Part shown: one piece after another, positions 42,777-52,004 of the stretch
How positions within the stretch are numbered: the first letter of the stretch is position 1
Layout of the letters: each line of letters starts with the position of its first letter
Source of the DNA: Croceimicrobium sp965656185
GTDB taxonomy: Bacteria > Bacteroidota > Bacteroidia > Flavobacteriales > Schleiferiaceae
DNA: 64,000 nt
Assembly: GCA_965656185.1 (NCBI GenBank)
Contig: CBFHJH010000001.1
Coordinates: forward strand, 186,001 to 250,000
Direction of reading: 5' to 3'
Notes under the pieces: model-generated
Databases searched by the model: none
What the model was told of the DNA's origin: nothing
The model's input: only the letters and a program-made list of their open reading frames with translations
Program-made: the position numbers and the translations under genes

Positions 42777-45700
42777 ATGAAGAATCTAAAGCTATTTATC
42801 GCTCTGCTCCTCAGTCTGGGTACCTTCAGTAGTAACGCCTCACACTACCTTGGTGGGGAGATCTACTGGGAATGTACCGCTAATGGGAACTATATTTTTA
42901 CCCTAACGCTCTACCGTGATTGTACCGGAGCAATAATCACCACAACTCCTAAGCAGGTAGTGGGACCAGCCGGTAATATTAGTTGTAGTTACGTCGCGTC
43001 AGCCTCAGGTGATGTGTCTCCCGATTGTCCACAGACGGCATTAGACATCGATTGCCCCTCCGGTGATGACGGAGCAATTGAAAAATACGTTTTTAGAAGC
43101 GGCCCAACCAATTTGAATGGAATTCCGCCGGCAGCAGGTTGGGAATTTAGCTGGACCGGTTTTGCAAGACCAACCTTACAGAACGCAGCAGGTAACACTG
43201 GCTATTATTTACGTTCCAAAATGTATCCTTACACTCCACCTGGCGCAACACAACCATTAAATGCCAGCACCTGTTACGATAACTCACCCACATTTGCTCA
43301 AGATGCCAATGCGGTAACTTGTCCTAACTTCTTATTCGAATTCAATCACCTCCCATCCGATAAGGATATTGATTCGCTCGTTTTTGACTGGGAAATGCCA
43401 AAATTGGGAGCAACTCAGAATATTAATTTTAATTCAGGTTACACCTTCAACGCGCCTTTCCCAGATCAATCGGAAGACCCAAATAATGGTCCAAATACAT
43501 TAGATCCATTTTCTGGTGAAATCACCACTTTAGCCAATGACCCAAGTGAAGGTTGGTATGCCTCGTGTGTGGTAATTAAAGAATATCGCTGTAATCAACT
43601 CATCGGGGAGGTTTACCGGGATGTACCAGTATATTATTTAGATGATACTGACTGCCCAACAAATAATAGTACGCCTTCGGCAGAGATCGATACTGCGATT
43701 TATACCGACGTACAGCGGACAGGAAACGTATATCGTGTAAGAACTTATCCTCAGGATACGGTTCAATTTAGAGTTGTGGCCCGAGACTTGGATCAATTCT
43801 CCAATGGCTCCTTTCAAGAAATTTGTATGAAGGCAGGTGGTCTGCAGCTGAACTCCAATAATTACGCCTCAAGTACCGGCTGTAATGGGGCAGCTCCTTG
43901 TGCCACTCTAACTTCATTTAACTCTACCGGTACTTATTGTAATGTTATTCAGAATACGGTAGAATTCTTCTGGATTCCAGATTGTGTTCATCTCAATTTC
44001 GGCGGTTGTGGTTCGGCTTCCAATACCTACTACTTTACCGTTCGAATGGAAGATAATGGTTGTGCTGCACCTAAAGTTGGTCTAGCAACCATCATTGTTG
44101 AGGTGATTGCCGGTGACCCCAATCCGCCGGGCTTAACTTGTACCGACGTACAAAAAGACGGTTCGGTCCGTTTATCATGGACCCAGCCTGAACTAGACTC
44201 GGTATTAGAGTTTAATTACTACCGTATCTATGGATCGTCTTCCAGCAACGGACCTTGGACCGTGGTAGATAGTATCCCTTTTTACGATACCTTGAGTACT
44301 ACGGTAAGCTCAATGGGGGCCAACTCATTTTATTACATGGAAATGAGTACCGGTCCATGTGACTTTATCTCCTTACCCTCCGATACTTTAACTACGATGG
44401 ATATGACCCTAAATGCCATCCCAACTGGAAGTCCAGAATACGCACAGTTATCTTGGACCCCTAAAGATGGAGGCTTAGATCCAGCACGGGGTAATATATA
44501 TGAAGTTTGGATAGAGGCGCCGGCCTATAGTGAGAACTGGACTAAAGTAGGAGAGACGACCAATACTAGTTTTACCGATACCGTTTCGGTTTGTGATCTA
44601 TTGGTTGCCTACCAGATTCGAGTTCCTGATACCGTGGCAGGATGTTATTCGGGTAGTAGTCAAGATACCGGTCGATTCCAAGATCGCACCAATACCATTA
44701 ATCCGAATATTACCAGTGTCTCGGTAAACCAAGACGGAAATGCAGAAATCAATTTTGATGCGGCAGCAACCGATGATATCGTATCCTTCTTTATCCTGCA
44801 TAATGATCCCCTCAATGGTTGGGTAATAGTAGATACCATCAATGCGGGCTCAACTACTCCCTACGAATGGCTAGGTAGTATGGCCGATACACGTTCGGAA
44901 GAGTTTAAGATCGTCTCGGTAGACAGCTGTGGTAATCAAAGTGATGATTTAGCAATAAGTCCAAATAACTCTATATACCTCCGTAATTACCTTAATAAAT
45001 GTGAAGGCTTCTCCCGGGTAAGTTGGAATGCTTACGAGGAATTTCCAAACGGAGTACACGAATACCGAATTTGGACCGAGATTACTGAAGCGGATGGCAC
45101 GGTAATTCCGCCTACAGTAATGGCCGTTGCAGGACCGAGCGATACTTCATTCACCCAAAATGTGCTTGAAAAGGATTTTGAGTATTGTTACTGGATCGAA
45201 GCTCGCGATACTATTGCAAATCTAACCAGTACGTCAAACCGACTCTGTATAACGGCAGAAGTACCGCGTCAGTCTCGTCAGCTTTACGTAGCAAAAGTGA
45301 GCAATGACTTCAACCGTGGAGCATTAGATATTGCCATCCACGTTGACGGAGAGGCGGATGTACGCAGCTTCCAGATTCAGAGATCGCCAGAATATTTTGG
45401 CCCTTATAAAGAAATTGCACAAGTAGGTAAGCCTACTACCGCCCCCTACATTATCCGTTTCCAAGATTTTGGGGTAGAGCCAGATAAGTTTAATTACTAC
45501 TACCGCGTTACCGCAACCGACAGCTGTGGTGGCTATGACACTATAAGTAATATTGCTAAAAATATTGTATTGCGCGTTGCGGCAGCCGAAGATGTAACGA
45601 ATCGCTTAAGCTGGAACCCAGTTCAAGGTTACGCAGGTTACGTAGAAAAATATGAAATCTATCGTGCGGAAGAGGGCACGGGTGCATTCGTTAAGATTGG

Positions 45701-46181
45701 AGAGAATGTTACGGTAAATGATCGAGAAGACACCACTTTTGTGGATTATGAGATCAGAGATCTAGTAAAAGCTAACCCAGATCAGGGTAACTATTGCTAC
45801 TATGTAAAAGCAGTAGAAGGCAATAATCCGCAGGGAATCGTGGATAATCGCGGAAATCCGATGGAGTCTTATTCTAATCAAGCCTGCGCCCAACAAGGAG
45901 CTAAAGTTTTCTTAGCTACCGCCTTTAGGCCAGAAAGCACCGTCTCAGAGAACCAACTCTATGGACCTTCCATTAGGCTGAATGATATTGAAGATTATCA
46001 TTTCTATATCATCAACCGTTGGGGAAGAAAGGTTTTTGAAACCAATAACCCTGACGAAAAATGGGATGGTTTCATGGAAGGCAATCCCGCCCCGCAAGGA
46101 GTTTATGTGAGCTATATTAAATACTCTACTCCTAAGGATCGAGAGGTTGAGGAAAGAAACACCTTTACCTTAATTCGATAA
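42777..46181 (+). CDS. Giant secreted protein with type B T9SS (CHU_C) domain, paralogue B
   Basis: 1134 residues, collinear with the preceding gene from signal peptide to CHU_C domain. Between DVPVYYL and VIAGDP I count only five substitutions over roughly 168 residues, while synonymous codon changes are frequent. Divergence is greatest at about 52-70, 208-230 and 620-770. The double cysteine of paralogue A is Phe129-Ala130 here. The C-terminal domain (FYIINRWGRKVFET; WDGFMEGNPAPQGVYVSY) again lacks NGDGxND. Upstream it has only a 7/8 -7-like box (TAGTTTTA shortly before the ATG), and no palindromes. Function is unknown; surface adhesin-like by architecture. Confidence 0.88.
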   Translation: MKNLKLFIALLLSLGTFSSNASHYLGGEIYWECTANGNYIFTLTLYRDCTGAIITTTPKQVVGPAGNISCSYVASASGDVSPDCPQTALDIDCPSGDDGAIEKYVFRSGPTNLNGIPPAAGWEFSWTGFARPTLQNAAGNTGYYLRSKMYPYTPPGATQPLNASTCYDNSPTFAQDANAVTCPNFLFEFNHLPSDKDIDSLVFDWEMPKLGATQNINFNSGYTFNAPFPDQSEDPNNGPNTLDPFSGEITTLANDPSEGWYASCVVIKEYRCNQLIGEVYRDVPVYYLDDTDCPTNNSTPSAEIDTAIYTDVQRTGNVYRVRTYPQDTVQFRVVARDLDQFSNGSFQEICMKAGGLQLNSNNYASSTGCNGAAPCATLTSFNSTGTYCNVIQNTVEFFWIPDCVHLNFGGCGSASNTYYFTVRMEDNGCAAPKVGLATIIVEVIAGDPNPPGLTCTDVQKDGSVRLSWTQPELDSVLEFNYYRIYGSSSSNGPWTVVDSIPFYDTLSTTVSSMGANSFYYMEMSTGPCDFISLPSDTLTTMDMTLNAIPTGSPEYAQLSWTPKDGGLDPARGNIYEVWIEAPAYSENWTKVGETTNTSFTDTVSVCDLLVAYQIRVPDTVAGCYSGSSQDTGRFQDRTNTINPNITSVSVNQDGNAEINFDAAATDDIVSFFILHNDPLNGWVIVDTINAGSTTPYEWLGSMADTRSEEFKIVSVDSCGNQSDDLAISPNNSIYLRNYLNKCEGFSRVSWNAYEEFPNGVHEYRIWTEITEADGTVIPPTVMAVAGPSDTSFTQNVLEKDFEYCYWIEARDTIANLTSTSNRLCITAEVPRQSRQLYVAKVSNDFNRGALDIAIHVDGEADVRSFQIQRSPEYFGPYKEIAQVGKPTTAPYIIRFQDFGVEPDKFNYYYRVTATDSCGGYDTISNIAKNIVLRVAAAEDVTNRLSWNPVQGYAGYVEKYEIYRAEEGTGAFVKIGENVTVNDREDTTFVDYEIRDLVKANPDQGNYCYYVKAVEGNNPQGIVDNRGNPMESYSNQACAQQGAKVFLATAFRPESTVSENQLYGPSIRLNDIEDYHFYIINRWGRKVFETNNPDEKWDGFMEGNPAPQGVYVSYIKYSTPKDREVEERNTFTLIR

Positions 46182-46203
46182 AGCGCAATAGATCAATCAG
46201 ATA

Positions 46204-46238
46204 TATATCCCCTTCACCACGAAGGGGATATTTTTTTT
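46204..46238 (+). terminator. Rho-independent terminator after paralogue B
   Basis: ATATCCCCTTC (46205-46215), ACCAC loop, GAAGGGGATAT (46221-46231), then a T-run; an 11-bp perfect stem. Confidence 0.92.
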
Positions 46239-46299
46239 GACATTTGATAAACTGCGCTTATCGAAGCTTAAATTAGCAGGCGCTCTCATTTAAAATTCG

Positions 46300-46307
46300 T
46301 AAATTTG
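46300..46307 (+). promoter_or_regulatory. -7 promoter box of guaB
   Basis: TAAATTTG, a full TAnnTTTG match, 31 bases before the guaB ATG. The leader contains a 6-bp stem GCAATT (46311-46316) / AATTGC (46324-46329). No purine riboswitch is recognisable. Confidence 0.5.
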
Positions 46308-46338
46308 CGCGCAATTTAATTCTAATTGCAACCGCTCT

Positions 46339-47814
46339 ATGTCAACTTTCAGCGATAAAATCATGGGTGAGGGATTAACCTATGACGACGTACTTTTAGT
46401 ACCGGCTTTTTCTCAAGTATTACCACGCGAAGTTGATCTCTCTACCCGTTTTACGCGAAACATTTCCTTAAAAGCTCCTTTAGTTTCGGCCGCTATGGAT
46501 ACCGTGACTGAAGCTCGTATGGCTATTGCAATTGCGCAAGACGGAGGTATTGGGGTCCTTCATAAGAACATGACCATTGAGCAGCAGGCAGTGGAAGTGC
46601 GTAATGTAAAACGCGCCGAGAGTGGGATGATCCTGGATCCGGTCACTTTGCACGAGAGTGCTTTGGTAAGCGATGCCAAAAAAATGATGGCAGACTACAA
46701 GATCGGCGGAATTCCGATCGTAAATGAAGCCAAAAAGCTTTTGGGAATAATTACCAATCGTGACCTTAGATTTGAAAAGGATGACGATCGTCCCTTGAAG
46801 GAGATCATGACCAGCGAAGGTTTGGTGACCACTTTTGAGAACACTAGCCTAGCTGAGGCCGAGGTTATCCTTCAAAAGCATAAAATAGAAAAGCTTCCGG
46901 TGGTAGATCAGGAAGGTAAATTGATCGGCTTGATCACTTACCGTGACATCACCAAGAGTCATATTAAACCTAATGCCAATAAAGACGATTTTGGTCGTTT
47001 ACGCGTGGCAGCAGCGGTAGGAGTAACCGGTGATGTACTCGATCGCGTAAGTGCATTGGTAGAGTCTAATGTAGACGCCATTATTATTGATACCGCTCAC
47101 GGCCATAGCGCAGGGGTGGTAAAAGCTTTGAAAGCGGTTAAAGAACGGTTCCCAAAATTGGATGTCGTAGTTGGAAATGTGGCCACTGCCGAAGCAGCTC
47201 GCTATTTAGCCGATGCCGGCGCCGATGCGGTAAAAGTGGGTATCGGACCAGGTTCTATCTGTACCACAAGAGTGGTGGCCGGAGTTGGGGTGCCTCAACT
47301 AACTGCGGTGATGGAAGCAAAAAAAGGTTTAGAGGGAACCGATGTTCCTTTAATTGCCGATGGCGGAATTCGTTTTACCGGAGATATCGTTAAAGCGGTA
47401 GCGGCCGGTGCCGATACGGTGATGCTCGGTTCACTCTTCGCAGGCACCAAAGAAGCCCCAGGCGAAACGATCATTTATGAAGGTCGCCGCTACAAGACTT
47501 ACCGCGGTATGGGCTCTATTGAAGCCATGCAGCAAGGGTCTAAAGACCGTTATTTCCAAGATGTGGAAGATGACATTAAGAAATTAGTACCAGAAGGTAT
47601 CGTTGGTCGGGTTGCCTACAAAGGAGAGGTTGGCGAAGTTATGTATCAATTTATCGGAGGTTTACGCGCCGGTATGGGATACTGTGGCGCCAGAGACATT
47701 AAAGCCTTGCAAGAAAACGGTAAATTTACCCGCATCACCGCGGCAGGTGTGCACGAAAGTCACCCACACGACGTTCACATTACCCGTGAATCCCCAAACT
47801 ATAGTAGAAGATAA
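46339..47814 (+). CDS. guaB: IMP dehydrogenase
   Basis: 491 residues; oxidises IMP to XMP, the entry to guanine nucleotides. Visible: N-terminal barrel start LTYDDVLLVPAFSQVLPREVD, two CBS domains at about 95-205 (MILDPVTLHESALVSDAKK; ITYRDITKS), the catalytic loop GPGSICTTRVVAGVG with Cys308, ADGGIRFTGDIVKA, and the flap YRGMGSIEAM. Length and motifs are complete. It has its own promoter and terminator-isolated upstream side; the parvulin gene follows after 15 bases, so read-through into the chaperone run is likely. Confidence 0.96.
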   Translation: MSTFSDKIMGEGLTYDDVLLVPAFSQVLPREVDLSTRFTRNISLKAPLVSAAMDTVTEARMAIAIAQDGGIGVLHKNMTIEQQAVEVRNVKRAESGMILDPVTLHESALVSDAKKMMADYKIGGIPIVNEAKKLLGIITNRDLRFEKDDDRPLKEIMTSEGLVTTFENTSLAEAEVILQKHKIEKLPVVDQEGKLIGLITYRDITKSHIKPNANKDDFGRLRVAAAVGVTGDVLDRVSALVESNVDAIIIDTAHGHSAGVVKALKAVKERFPKLDVVVGNVATAEAARYLADAGADAVKVGIGPGSICTTRVVAGVGVPQLTAVMEAKKGLEGTDVPLIADGGIRFTGDIVKAVAAGADTVMLGSLFAGTKEAPGETIIYEGRRYKTYRGMGSIEAMQQGSKDRYFQDVEDDIKKLVPEGIVGRVAYKGEVGEVMYQFIGGLRAGMGYCGARDIKALQENGKFTRITAAGVHESHPHDVHITRESPNYSRR

Positions 47815-47829
47815 AAATCCTAAAGATCG

Positions 47830-49797
47830 ATGAAAAAGACTCTGTTAATCCTTTGTGCATTGGGCCTTGGGCAGTCCTTAGTTGGACAGAAACTAGCTGA
47901 TAAGGTTCTATTTACCGTAGCTAATGATACGGTTAGAGCCGAAGAATTCATGGCAGTTTATAATAAGAATCGTGATATTGGTGAGGAGATCGACCCCAAA
48001 ACGCCTGAAGAATATCTCGAACTCTATGTCAATTTTAAATTAAAGGTTTATCAGGCAAAGGAACTAGGGCGTGATACCCTGGAGTCTTTTAAGCGCGAGT
48101 TTCGTAACTACCGCAACCAACTGGCGAAGCCCTATCTATCGGATAAGGATGTGACAGCCGAATTAATTAAGGAAGCCTATACCCGTATGAAACAAGACGT
48201 GCGTGCTTCCCATATTATGATCGCTTTGCCTAAAAATCCCAGTCCAGAAGATACTGCGGTAGCCTATAAAGAGATTATAGATCTTAAGAAGCGCTTGGAG
48301 AAAGGTGAGTCTTTCGAGAGCTTGGCTAGGAATTTTTCGGATGATACTTACAGTGCTAAAAACGGGGGCGACTTAGGTTATTTTACCGCTTTTGATATGG
48401 TTTACCCTTTCGAAACGGCCGCCTATGAAACAAAGTCCGGGGAGATTAGCGCACCAGTACGGAGCCAGTTCGGATATCACCTTGTGAAACCCACCGATAA
48501 ACGACCCGCACGCGGTCAGATTCGGGTAGCGCATATTATGCTTATCGATAACGATAAGACCAGTGATGCCGAGAAAGCTAATGTGAAGACAAAAATTGAT
48601 GAGATCTACGCTAAATTGGAAGCCGGGGAAGACTTTGTGACCTTGGTAAAGCAATACAGCGAAGACAAGACTTCGGCCGCACGAAACGGTCAGCTAGATG
48701 TTTTTGGCATCAATAAAATGTATCCCGAATTCGAAGACGCCGCCTTTGCCCTTCAGGACAGTGGTCAGTATAGCAAGCCTGTTAAGACTCCAGTGGGTTG
48801 GCATATTATAATGTTGATCGACAAAATGGGGCTAGCTTCCTTTGAGGAAATGAAGGCGGAGATTCGCAATAAAGTAGAAAGAGATGTTCGCGCACAGCAA
48901 TCTCAAGTATCGGTGAAAAGACGAATCAAGCAAGATTATAATTTCAAGGAGTATCCGAAGCGTTTTGATCTGGCTTACGATCAGATCGGCGAAGAGCTGA
49001 TGAACGCCAGTTATCAGAAACCGGAGAAAATCCGTTCGGCCAATAAAGTTTTATTCGAGTTTGCCGGAAAGGAATATACGGTAGCAGATTTCTTGGGGTA
49101 CGCCGAAGCCAATCAGGCAGCTTACGCCCGAGGTACCAAGCTTCAGTCGGCTTTATACCGGATGATGAAGACTTATCAGGATGATGAATTGATCAGTTAC
49201 GAAAAGTCTCGTCTAGCGGAAAAGTACCCCGAATTCCGCTTATTGGAGCGTGAATACTACGAAGGGATCCTTCTTTTTGACCTTACCGAAGAGAAGGTAT
49301 GGCGCGAAGCTCTTTCAGATACCAATGGCCTCAATAATTTCTTTGAGCAGAATCGTGAGAACTACCAGTTCGATACGCGCTATCATGCCTATTTAGTGGA
49401 TGCAGTGAGTAAAAAGATGGCCAAGAAAGCGGTTAAACTTTTAGCCAAGGGAATTAGCCGTGCCGAGGTTATGAAAGAGCTGAACGTAGATTCTAAGCTC
49501 AATTTGAATATCGATAGCGGTAAATTTGAACTTGAGGCTATTGATCCAGCAGAACTTGTTAAGGAGATGGATGAGCCCGGCAAATCTAAGGTTGTTGAGC
49601 AAAACGATCGTTTCAAGCAAGCTTATGTAATCGCGGTAGAAGCCCCACGGGCCAAAGAACTTAAGGAAGCAAGAGGTGCCGTGATTAGTGATTACCAGCA
49701 ATTCCTCGAAGATCAATGGGTGAAAGACCTCAAAGGCTTGTATGAGGTTAAAGTAGATGAGGAAGTCTTGAAAGAGCTAAGTAGCGCCCTTGATTAG
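47830..49797 (+). CDS. Periplasmic peptidyl-prolyl isomerase with two parvulin domains
   Basis: 655 residues. A signal peptide (to about 19, LVGQ) is followed by a SurA-N/PpiD-like chaperone segment (about 20-115). Two consecutive parvulin domains come next: about 118-220 (RASHIMIALP; SAKNGGDLGYFTAFDMVYPFE; FGYHLVK) and about 228-335 (RVAHIMLID; SAARNGQLDVFGINKMYPEFE; VGWHIIML). The C-terminal 300 residues are helical. It folds exported outer-membrane proteins. First of three consecutive genes of this type; the next overlaps its end by 8 bases. Confidence 0.9.
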   Translation: MKKTLLILCALGLGQSLVGQKLADKVLFTVANDTVRAEEFMAVYNKNRDIGEEIDPKTPEEYLELYVNFKLKVYQAKELGRDTLESFKREFRNYRNQLAKPYLSDKDVTAELIKEAYTRMKQDVRASHIMIALPKNPSPEDTAVAYKEIIDLKKRLEKGESFESLARNFSDDTYSAKNGGDLGYFTAFDMVYPFETAAYETKSGEISAPVRSQFGYHLVKPTDKRPARGQIRVAHIMLIDNDKTSDAEKANVKTKIDEIYAKLEAGEDFVTLVKQYSEDKTSAARNGQLDVFGINKMYPEFEDAAFALQDSGQYSKPVKTPVGWHIIMLIDKMGLASFEEMKAEIRNKVERDVRAQQSQVSVKRRIKQDYNFKEYPKRFDLAYDQIGEELMNASYQKPEKIRSANKVLFEFAGKEYTVADFLGYAEANQAAYARGTKLQSALYRMMKTYQDDELISYEKSRLAEKYPEFRLLEREYYEGILLFDLTEEKVWREALSDTNGLNNFFEQNRENYQFDTRYHAYLVDAVSKKMAKKAVKLLAKGISRAEVMKELNVDSKLNLNIDSGKFELEAIDPAELVKEMDEPGKSKVVEQNDRFKQAYVIAVEAPRAKELKEARGAVISDYQQFLEDQWVKDLKGLYEVKVDEEVLKELSSALD

Positions 49798-50662
49798 AAG
49801 ATTTTCGCATATCGGTCTGGCTTTAAGCCTACTGTTCTTTTCTGCTTGTGATTTGATAAGCAGCTATCAGTCTGATGAGGAACAAGGGAAGCCTGTGGCA
49901 CGGGTATACGACTCTTTTCTCTATGATAGTGATTTAGTAAAGGTGATCCCCGAGGATCTGAATCCTGCCGATAGCAGTAGCTTTGTCCAAAACTACGTTA
50001 ACGTTTGGGCCAAGGATCAGTTGATGATCTATAAGGCAGAGTTCAATTTGACCGATGAGGAGAAGCAATTTGAAGAGCAGATCCGCAATTACCGGAATGA
50101 TCTACTCAAGTTTGCTTTTTTGGAGAAATATGTGGATGATCGTTTAGATACGACCATAACCAAAGCCCAGATCCAAGCTTATTATGAAAATAATCAGGAC
50201 AATTTTCAGCTAAAAGAAAATATCTTACGAATGCGCTACATCTCGGTGCCGGTAGATGCGCCCGATATCGATGTGCTCAAGAGGTTATTTCGTTCGCGAG
50301 ACTCTGCCAAGCAGGAAGAATTGGTTGACTATGCCCTCAGTTTTGCCCGTAATTTTAGTTTAGAGGACACGAGTTGGATCAGTTTTAACCAATTTCGTAG
50401 GTTAATCCCAATTCAAGCCTATAATCAGCAAGAGTTTTTAGCTAAGAACTCTTACGTGGAGCTTGAGGTGGATAACTTACTTTATTTGGTTACCATTGCC
50501 GAATACAAGATCAAGGATAATACGTCACCATTACTTTACGTAGAAAATATTATCCGTAATATTCTGTTGAATAAAAGGAGACTGGATCTCATTGCGGAGC
50601 TTGAAAAGAATTTACTTAGCGATGCTATTAAAAAGAAAGAATTTGAAACTTATTCAGAATAA
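49790..50662 (+). CDS. SurA-N-like lipoprotein without recognisable parvulin motifs
   Basis: 290 residues. A lipoprotein signal (RRFSHIGLALSLLFFSAC, Cys20) is followed by a helical chaperone-like part: VNVWAKDQLMIYKAEFNLTDEEKQF and LEKYVDDRLDTTITKAQIQAYYENN, the pattern seen before parvulin domains in SurA/PrsA. The next 100 residues keep a beta-type outline (LRMRYISVPVDAPDIDVLKR) but lack the glycine and HxxF/GYH-type parvulin motifs. It may be a non-catalytic partner for the two flanking isomerases. The start is TTG at 49790, inside the end of the upstream gene; no ATG fits the signal peptide. Confidence 0.75.
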   Translation: MIRRFSHIGLALSLLFFSACDLISSYQSDEEQGKPVARVYDSFLYDSDLVKVIPEDLNPADSSSFVQNYVNVWAKDQLMIYKAEFNLTDEEKQFEEQIRNYRNDLLKFAFLEKYVDDRLDTTITKAQIQAYYENNQDNFQLKENILRMRYISVPVDAPDIDVLKRLFRSRDSAKQEELVDYALSFARNFSLEDTSWISFNQFRRLIPIQAYNQQEFLAKNSYVELEVDNLLYLVTIAEYKIKDNTSPLLYVENIIRNILLNKRRLDLIAELEKNLLSDAIKKKEFETYSE

Positions 50663-52004
50663 AAGCCTACTAGCTGCAGCCCTGTTATTTAGCGGTGGCT
50701 TGCTCAGTGCTCAACCTCAATTGGTAGATGGAGTCCTGGCGGTAGTAGGGAAGAACATTATTTTAAAAAGCGATCTCGACAAGGCCTTTCAAGCTCAAAA
50801 GAAGCAAAACCCAGAATTACCCTTAGATCAGTGTGTGGTTTTTGAAGACCTACTCTTGGAAAAACTTTTGCTAAATCAAGCCGAATTGGATTCGGTAGAA
50901 GTTAGTGATGAAGAAGTACAGGCCAATATCGATAGACGTATTGGGGTATTCATTCAGCAAATTGGCAGTCAGCAGCGTTTAGAGCAATATTATGGTAAAT
51001 CGGTGATCGAGATCAAAGATGAGATGGCCGACCTAGTGCGCGATCAGCTTACCGCCCAGCGGATGTTACAAACCATTAATGGCGATGTAGAGATAACACC
51101 TTCTGAGGTGCGTGAATTCTACAATTCGATTCCACGCGATAGCTTACCTCTGATCAATGCGGAAGTGGAGTACGCCGAGATCACTGTTTTTCCGGAGGTG
51201 AGTGAAGCGGCTAAAGAGGAAGCCATTAACAAATTAGCGGAAATCAAGGAGCGTATTCAAAATGGCTCTTCTTTCAACACCATGGCCGTTTTATATTCTG
51301 AAGACCCTGGAAGTTCTAGGAATGGAGGAGAATACAAAGGCATTAAGAGGGGACAGTTCGTTAAGGAATTTGAAGCAGTGGCCTTTAATTTAGGGCTTAA
51401 CGAGATTTCAGATCCTTTTGAATCGGAGTATGGCTTTCACATCGTGCAACTGCAAAGAAAGGTAGGGCAAGAGCTCGATCTTCGTCATATCCTCATTAAA
51501 CCTAAGATCACGCCCGAAAACTTGCAGGCTGCTCAGGCCAAAGCGGATAGTGTACGGAATTTGATCAATGAAGGACAAATGACCTTTGCTGAGGCAGCAG
51601 AAGAGTTCTCGGATGAGGAAGAAACAAAATTGAATGGTGGTAAAGTGATCAACCCTCAAAAAGGCGACAGCCGTTGGGAAACCGGTCAGCTCGATAAGAG
51701 TATTTTCTATCCGCTGCAAAGCATGGAAGAGGGTACGATATCTGCTCCGGTATTCTTCCGCACTCGCGACGAAAAAGAGGGTTATAAGATCTTAAAACTA
51801 ATCGACCAGACCGAAGCGCATTATGCCAATCTCAAGACAGATTACCAACGCATTATGAGAGTGGCCAAGGCTCAAAAGCAACAGGATGAGTTGGAAGATT
51901 GGGTAAATGATAAGATCAAGGATACTTATGTAAGGGTAAATAATGATTACCTGAACTGTAGCTTTGAGCGTAATTGGATAAACCAGGCACAATATGCAGA
52001 ATAA
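50622..52004 (+). CDS. SurA-like periplasmic chaperone/peptidyl-prolyl isomerase
   Basis: 460 residues from the ATG at 50622. The signal peptide ends LLSAQ. The SurA N-terminal domain (VDGVLAVVGKNIILKSDLDKAF; ASP-like VFEDLLLEKLLLNQAELDSVEV; QRLEQYYGKSVIEIKDEM) is followed by two parvulin domains: about 175-270 (NGGEYKGIKRGQFVKEFEAVAF; YGFHIVQLQ) and about 275-395 (LDLRHILIKPKIT; LNGGKVINPQKGDSRWE). It escorts outer-membrane proteins across the periplasm. A TTG at 50643 would give a more typical short signal peptide (KLIQNKSLLAAALLFSGG) and is a real alternative. Overlaps the preceding and following genes. Confidence 0.88.
   Translation: MLLKRKNLKLIQNKSLLAAALLFSGGLLSAQPQLVDGVLAVVGKNIILKSDLDKAFQAQKKQNPELPLDQCVVFEDLLLEKLLLNQAELDSVEVSDEEVQANIDRRIGVFIQQIGSQQRLEQYYGKSVIEIKDEMADLVRDQLTAQRMLQTINGDVEITPSEVREFYNSIPRDSLPLINAEVEYAEITVFPEVSEAAKEEAINKLAEIKERIQNGSSFNTMAVLYSEDPGSSRNGGEYKGIKRGQFVKEFEAVAFNLGLNEISDPFESEYGFHIVQLQRKVGQELDLRHILIKPKITPENLQAAQAKADSVRNLINEGQMTFAEAAEEFSDEEETKLNGGKVINPQKGDSRWETGQLDKSIFYPLQSMEEGTISAPVFFRTRDEKEGYKILKLIDQTEAHYANLKTDYQRIMRVAKAQKQQDELEDWVNDKIKDTYVRVNNDYLNCSFERNWINQAQYAE

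Noticed and set aside
39220..46181. Composite mobile element or recent duplication by transposition
   Set aside because: No flanking direct repeats, terminal inverted repeats, transposase or integrase is seen; divergence at synonymous sites shows the duplication is old.
46182..46338. Guanine or other riboswitch before guaB
   Set aside because: No purine-aptamer core or three-way junction can be drawn; only a terminator for the previous gene, a -7 box and a small stem are present.
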